Positions 60,957 through 64,000 of a DNA stretch of 64,000 nucleotides are shown one piece after another. The DNA comes from Candidatus Amarobacter glycogenicus. GTDB lineage: Bacteria; Chloroflexota; Dehalococcoidia; Tepidiformales; Tepidiformaceae. The notes below the pieces were generated by a model, which searched no databases, was not told the DNA's origin, and saw nothing but the letters and a program-made list of their open reading frames with translations. Location of the stretch: positions 310,001 through 374,000 of the forward strand of contig JADJZF010000001.1 of the NCBI GenBank assembly GCA_016719395.1, read 5' to 3'. The translations under genes were made by a program, and so were the position numbers. The first letter of the stretch is position 1. Every line of letters begins with the position of its first letter.

Positions 60957-61328
60957 ATGCCGACCAATCTTGAACTCTGCGACCTGTTCTTCGCCGCGAT
61001 CTCGCGCGGTGATATCGATGCCGTCCGTGCTATCTACGCGCCGGATGCGGTCATCTGGCACAACGACGAGAAGGCGGAACAAACCCCGGATAGGAACCTG
61101 AAGGTCCTCGGCTGGGTGACCCGGAATATCAAGGACATGCGCTACGAGGAGGTTCGCCGCCATGAAACGCCCACGGGATTCGTCGAACAGCACGTGCTCC
61201 GCGGCGTCGCGCCCAACGGCGCTCCTCTCGAAATCCCCGCCTGCATCGTCTGCGAGGTGCGGGACGGGCATATCACCCGCCTGGACGAGTACCTTGACTC
61301 GGCCCAGACCGCGGCACTGAGGTCCTGA
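60957..61328 (+). CDS. NTF2/SnoaL-like domain protein
   Basis: A 123-residue protein with NLELCDLFFAAISRGDIDAVRAIYAPDAVIWHNDEKAEQTPDRNLKVLGWV and a closing sheet IPACIVCEVRDGHITRLDEYLDSAQ, the SnoaL/ketosteroid-isomerase-like fold. W-H-N-D-E near residue 34 and D-E-Y near the end are typical. It may be an isomerase, dehydratase or binding protein. The next gene starts 2 bp after its stop, so they are likely co-expressed. Confidence 0.88.
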   Translation: MPTNLELCDLFFAAISRGDIDAVRAIYAPDAVIWHNDEKAEQTPDRNLKVLGWVTRNIKDMRYEEVRRHETPTGFVEQHVLRGVAPNGAPLEIPACIVCEVRDGHITRLDEYLDSAQTAALRS

Positions 61329-61330
61329 CG

Positions 61331-62140
61331 GTGAACAGCGGCGCGCGCCTGCGCGAACTCATGGACCGTGGGACGGTGGTCGCGCCGTTCGTCTTCGATG
61401 GTGTCCAGGCCCGCCTCGCCGAGGCCGCAGGCTTCAAAGCCGTCTACATGACCGGCTTCGGGACGGCAGCGTCCTACGGGCTGCCGGACATGGGCCTGAT
61501 CGGGCTCGGAGAGATGTCGGCGAACGCCGCGCGGATTGCCGGGGCCGTCGGCGTCCCCGTCATCGCGGATGCCGACACGGGCTACGGCAACGAAACGAAC
61601 ATTGCCCGAACGGTGGCCCTCTACGAGCGCGCCGGGGTTGCGGCGCTGCACATTGAAGACCAGGACTGGCCGAAGCGGTGCGGGTTCCTCGAAGGCAAAC
61701 GGGTCATCCCGGCCGGGGAAATGGTGTTGAAAGTTCGCGCCGCCGTAGCCGCCCGAACCAGCCCGGACCTCGTCATCATCGCCCGCAGCGACGCCTACCA
61801 GCCAAACGGCTGGGACGATGCGATCGCTCGCCTTCACGCCTACCGGGCGGCCGGGGCTGACATGGTGTTCATGGACGGACTCAAGACCCGGGAGGATGTC
61901 GAACGCGCCGCGGTCGACCTCGCCGGGGTCCCGCAGCTGCTCAATTCGTGGCTCGTTACGCCGGAAGAGGCGAACCGCCTGGGATTTGCCGTCTACATCC
62001 ACCTCGGGCTGATGCTGCGCCACTTCAGCGACTTCCGCCGCGCACTCGAGGAACTGCGCGATAGCGGACGCGTCCACGTCCCGGAAGCTGACCTCTCGGT
62101 TGAGCCAGTCACGCGGCTGCTGCGCCGGGATGACGCCTGA
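61331..62140 (+). CDS. Isocitrate lyase/PEP mutase-family protein
   Basis: A 269-residue TIM-barrel enzyme. Metal and substrate residues: Asp80 and Asp82 in PVIADADTGYG, Glu109 in LHIEDQDW, and Cys117 in KRCGFLEGK, the ICL-family signature. IIARSDAY and LKTREDVERAA follow. The subgroup covers oxaloacetate decarboxylases, 2-methylisocitrate lyases and carboxyphosphonoenolpyruvate mutases; the short C-terminus does not decide. The start is a GTG 2 bp after the NTF2-like gene. Confidence 0.92.
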   Translation: MNSGARLRELMDRGTVVAPFVFDGVQARLAEAAGFKAVYMTGFGTAASYGLPDMGLIGLGEMSANAARIAGAVGVPVIADADTGYGNETNIARTVALYERAGVAALHIEDQDWPKRCGFLEGKRVIPAGEMVLKVRAAVAARTSPDLVIIARSDAYQPNGWDDAIARLHAYRAAGADMVFMDGLKTREDVERAAVDLAGVPQLLNSWLVTPEEANRLGFAVYIHLGLMLRHFSDFRRALEELRDSGRVHVPEADLSVEPVTRLLRRDDA

Positions 62141-62218
62141 ACATGCACTGCCATCGCGGCCTTCTACCGCCTAGACCGTCGCTCTGGTACGTTCGCAGGT
62201 ACCGTTTAGGACTGAGAC

Positions 62219-63157
62219 ATGGGTGAACTGGGGAGCCTGCTGACTCGCGCGCGTGAAGCGCGCGGGCTGACGCTCGAAGACGCGGAACGCGATACACGTA
62301 TCTCACGCCGGTACCTCCAGGCGCTCGAAGCCGAGCAGTTCGAGGTCATACCGGCGCCTGTCTATGCGCGCGGCTTCCTTCGGTCCTACTCCCAGTACCT
62401 CGGCATCGACCCTTCGGAAGCACTCGCGATGTTCCCCCGCGAAGACGACCCGGATTACCAGCGGGCGGCCGATGCGAACGCACCGCAGCAACGCGCGAGC
62501 CGCGATAACCCGGTGAGCCCGGTCTCAGCGGCGCGGCCGACATGGCGGGCCTCGGCCCCGCCCGAACCGGTCCAGCAACAGCCTCTTCCCCACATCCGTC
62601 GCGAAGAGGCGGCCCCACGCCCCATGACCCGGCCGACGCCACTCGGCCGCCCGGCGAAGAAAGCAGCAGCACCGGTTTCCGAGCCGGAAGCCGCATGGGA
62701 GCCGGTCATCGGTGTCGATATCGGCGTGCCCAACCCCGCGAACCGCATCAAGACGGACCCCGCGGCGCAAACACGTTCCGTGGTCGTCGCGATCGCTGCC
62801 CTTGGTGTCATTCTCGGCGCCGTCCTCCTCGCTATCTTGATTTCGAACCTTGGCGGTGGCGACGACGCGCCCCCTGGCACCGGGATCGACTCGACGCAGT
62901 CGGCCGATGGCAACCTCGCCACGAGCACCTCCGCCTCTGGGGCCGCCAACAACACCGCTCCCGGCATCGTCCCGACCCTCATCGGCCGCACGGAAACGGA
63001 GGCGAAGCAGATGCTTGCGGCCGCCGGATACGTAGTGCGCGAGATCCGTGCGAAGAACGCTGCCGAAAAAGGCACCGTCTTCGACCAGACGCCCGTCCCG
63101 GGCATAGAACTGGCGCAGGGGCAGACCGTGCAAATCGCCATCAGCGAGGGCCAGTAG
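62219..63157 (+). CDS. RodZ-like membrane protein: HTH, transmembrane helix and C-terminal PASTA domain
   Basis: A 312-residue protein. Residues 3-70 form a RodZ/HTH_25 domain (LLTRAREARGLTLEDAERDTRISRRYLQALEAEQF, then PAPVYARGFLRSYSQYLGID). A Pro/Ala-rich cytoplasmic linker spans 75-180, and the membrane helix is at 187-211 (SVVVAIAALGVILGAVLLAILI). A Ser/Thr-rich stretch precedes one PASTA domain (250-312: VPTLIGRTETEAKQMLAAAGY ... GTVFDQTPVPGIELAQGQTVQIAI). RodZ tethers MreB and guides cell shape; PASTA domains bind peptidoglycan or muropeptides. This could link the wall to the cytoskeleton. rimO overlaps its stop codon. Confidence 0.88.
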   Translation: MGELGSLLTRAREARGLTLEDAERDTRISRRYLQALEAEQFEVIPAPVYARGFLRSYSQYLGIDPSEALAMFPREDDPDYQRAADANAPQQRASRDNPVSPVSAARPTWRASAPPEPVQQQPLPHIRREEAAPRPMTRPTPLGRPAKKAAAPVSEPEAAWEPVIGVDIGVPNPANRIKTDPAAQTRSVVVAIAALGVILGAVLLAILISNLGGGDDAPPGTGIDSTQSADGNLATSTSASGAANNTAPGIVPTLIGRTETEAKQMLAAAGYVVREIRAKNAAEKGTVFDQTPVPGIELAQGQTVQIAISEGQ

Positions 63158-64000
63158 TGGCCGTCCCTCGGACTTACCACGTCGTCACGCTCGGTTGCCC
63201 GAAGAACGATGTCGACAGCGAGCACCTGGAACGGTTGCTCACGGGCGGTGAACTCCTGCCCGTGCTCCAGCCCGAGGGGGCCGATGCCATCATCGTGAAC
63301 ACCTGCGGTTTCATCGAGCAGAGCCAGGAACAATCCATGGAAGCCGTCCGAGAGCTTTCGCGGAACAAGCGCGAAGGCCAGACGCTCATCGTCGCCGGGT
63401 GCATGACCCAGCTCTACGGCCGCCAGGTGAAGGAAGAGAACCCGGCCATCGACCACGTCTTCGGAGTCGGTCAATTGCAGGACGTCGCGCGTCTCCTGAG
63501 CGTGGATGTCGATGCTATCCACGACATTCCCGAGAGCAACGTGAAGGTCAGCGGCCCATCCGCGTACCTCAAGATCTCCGATGGATGCGACGCCCCGTGC
63601 ACGTTCTGCGTCATCCCGAAGATCAAGGGCGGGCTGCGTTCGGCGCCGGCCGGCATGCTTGTGAAAGAAGCACGGCGGCTCGCAGCCGCCGGGGCGAAGG
63701 AACTCGTGCTTGTGGGCCAGGACACAACCGCGTGGGGCGAGGACCTGGGGATGCCCGTGGGCTCGGGATTGCCGGGCTTGCTCGAAATGCTGAGCGAGGC
63801 GGTTCCCGGCGCCTGGCTCCGCTTGATGTACGCCTACCCCAGCCGCGTCTCCCCGCAGCTCATCGAGACGATGGCCCGCCTCGCCAATGTCATTCCCTAC
63901 CTGGACGTCCCGCTCCAGCACGGCAGCGAGGCCGTCCTCCGCCGGATGAAGCGCCCGAGCAATCTCGATAATGTCCTGAGGTCCATCGAGGATCTTCGCT
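63157..64000 (+). CDS. rimO: Ribosomal protein S12 methylthiotransferase RimO (partial, continues beyond window)
   Basis: The first 281 codons run to the right edge. The MTTase N-domain has TLGCPKNDVDSEHLERLL, VNTCGFIEQSQ and VAGCMTQLYG, giving the three cysteines of the first Fe-S cluster. The radical-SAM motif is SDGCDAPCTFCVIPKIKGGLRS (C-x3-C-x2-C), and PYLDVPLQHGSEAVLRRMKRP is the RimO/MiaB block. VDSEHLE marks RimO rather than MiaB. It methylthiolates Asp88-equivalent of S12. The GTG at 63157 shares a base with the TAG of the RodZ-like gene. Confidence 0.95.
   Translation, partial: MAVPRTYHVVTLGCPKNDVDSEHLERLLTGGELLPVLQPEGADAIIVNTCGFIEQSQEQSMEAVRELSRNKREGQTLIVAGCMTQLYGRQVKEENPAIDHVFGVGQLQDVARLLSVDVDAIHDIPESNVKVSGPSAYLKISDGCDAPCTFCVIPKIKGGLRSAPAGMLVKEARRLAAAGAKELVLVGQDTTAWGEDLGMPVGSGLPGLLEMLSEAVPGAWLRLMYAYPSRVSPQLIETMARLANVIPYLDVPLQHGSEAVLRRMKRPSNLDNVLRSIEDLR

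Noticed and set aside
1..64000. CRISPR arrays, transposons, prophage, tRNA or rRNA genes
   Set aside because: No spaced direct repeats, transposase, integrase or terminal repeat pairs were seen, and no tRNA cloverleaf or rRNA segment stood out by eye; a covariance-model scan would be the proper check.

Overview
This 64 kb window is GC-rich, densely coding chromosome with no rRNA, tRNA, transposase, phage or CRISPR sequence that I could see. GTG and TTG starts are common. The content fits a Chloroflexota lineage close to Dehalococcoidia/Tepidiforma: Tat-type lipoprotein solute-binding proteins, an F420-type LLM oxidoreductase, an HspR plus CIRCE heat-shock arrangement, a LexA box of the GAAC-N4-GTTC type and many small acyl-CoA genes. 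The taxonomic placement is inference from gene content only.

Layout. 1-3104 (minus): siroheme branch (uroporphyrinogen-III methyltransferase/synthase fusion, precorrin-2 dehydrogenase, CbiX chelatase, then a DR2241-like gene cut by the window edge), joined by GTGA start/stop overlaps. 3.2-12.7 kb: phosphotransferase, FolE, YjbR protein, TetR regulator divergent from a secreted esterase, aminotransferase, FKBP lipoprotein, secreted helical protein, a LexA-boxed ImuB-like protein, SGNH hydrolase, chagasin-like lipoprotein and a DUF5655 protein. 12.8-17.7 kb: valS (interrupted by an apparent one-base deletion), an orphan HicA-like gene, small membrane or lipoproteins and one frame-disrupted gene. 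17.7-22.2 kb: epoxide hydrolase, enoyl-CoA hydratase and otsA/otsB trehalose genes, with otsA also carrying an apparent one-base deletion.

22.3-32.1 kb holds two peptide-type ABC importer operons, each a binding protein plus two permeases without ATPases, flanking an LLM oxidoreductase and a TetR regulator. 32.6-37.3 kb is a heat-shock block: ClpC-type ATPase, HspR, a short-zinc-finger DnaJ and a divergent Hsp20 around a 28-bp palindrome. 37.3-47.3 kb: Trm112-like, CvpA, sulfatase, three thioesterases, glycerate kinase, amidohydrolase, a second enoyl-CoA hydratase and a GNAT. 47.4-55.1 kb: S9 peptidase, leucyl aminopeptidase, PAP2-type membrane protein, a MerR/arsenate-reductase fusion with a coupled VOC gene, a DinB-fold protein and a CitE/HpcH-like protein.

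55.1-64 kb: a CsoR-family regulator divergent from trxA-trxB with a palindromic operator inside the trxA promoter, an MFS transporter, a second DinB-fold protein, a CIRCE-preceded full-length dnaJ with prmA, an NTF2-like gene, an isocitrate-lyase-family gene, a RodZ-like HTH-TM-PASTA protein and the start of rimO.

The observations I rate highest are the MerR-LMW-phosphatase/ArsC fusion lacking one expected redox cysteine, the CsoR-type operator between the -35 and -10 of thioredoxin, the SOS-boxed stand-alone ImuB-like protein and the two-repressor heat-shock layout. Three frame disruptions within 8 kb, two in genes that should be functional, suggest either indel errors in the assembly or local decay; read data would decide.
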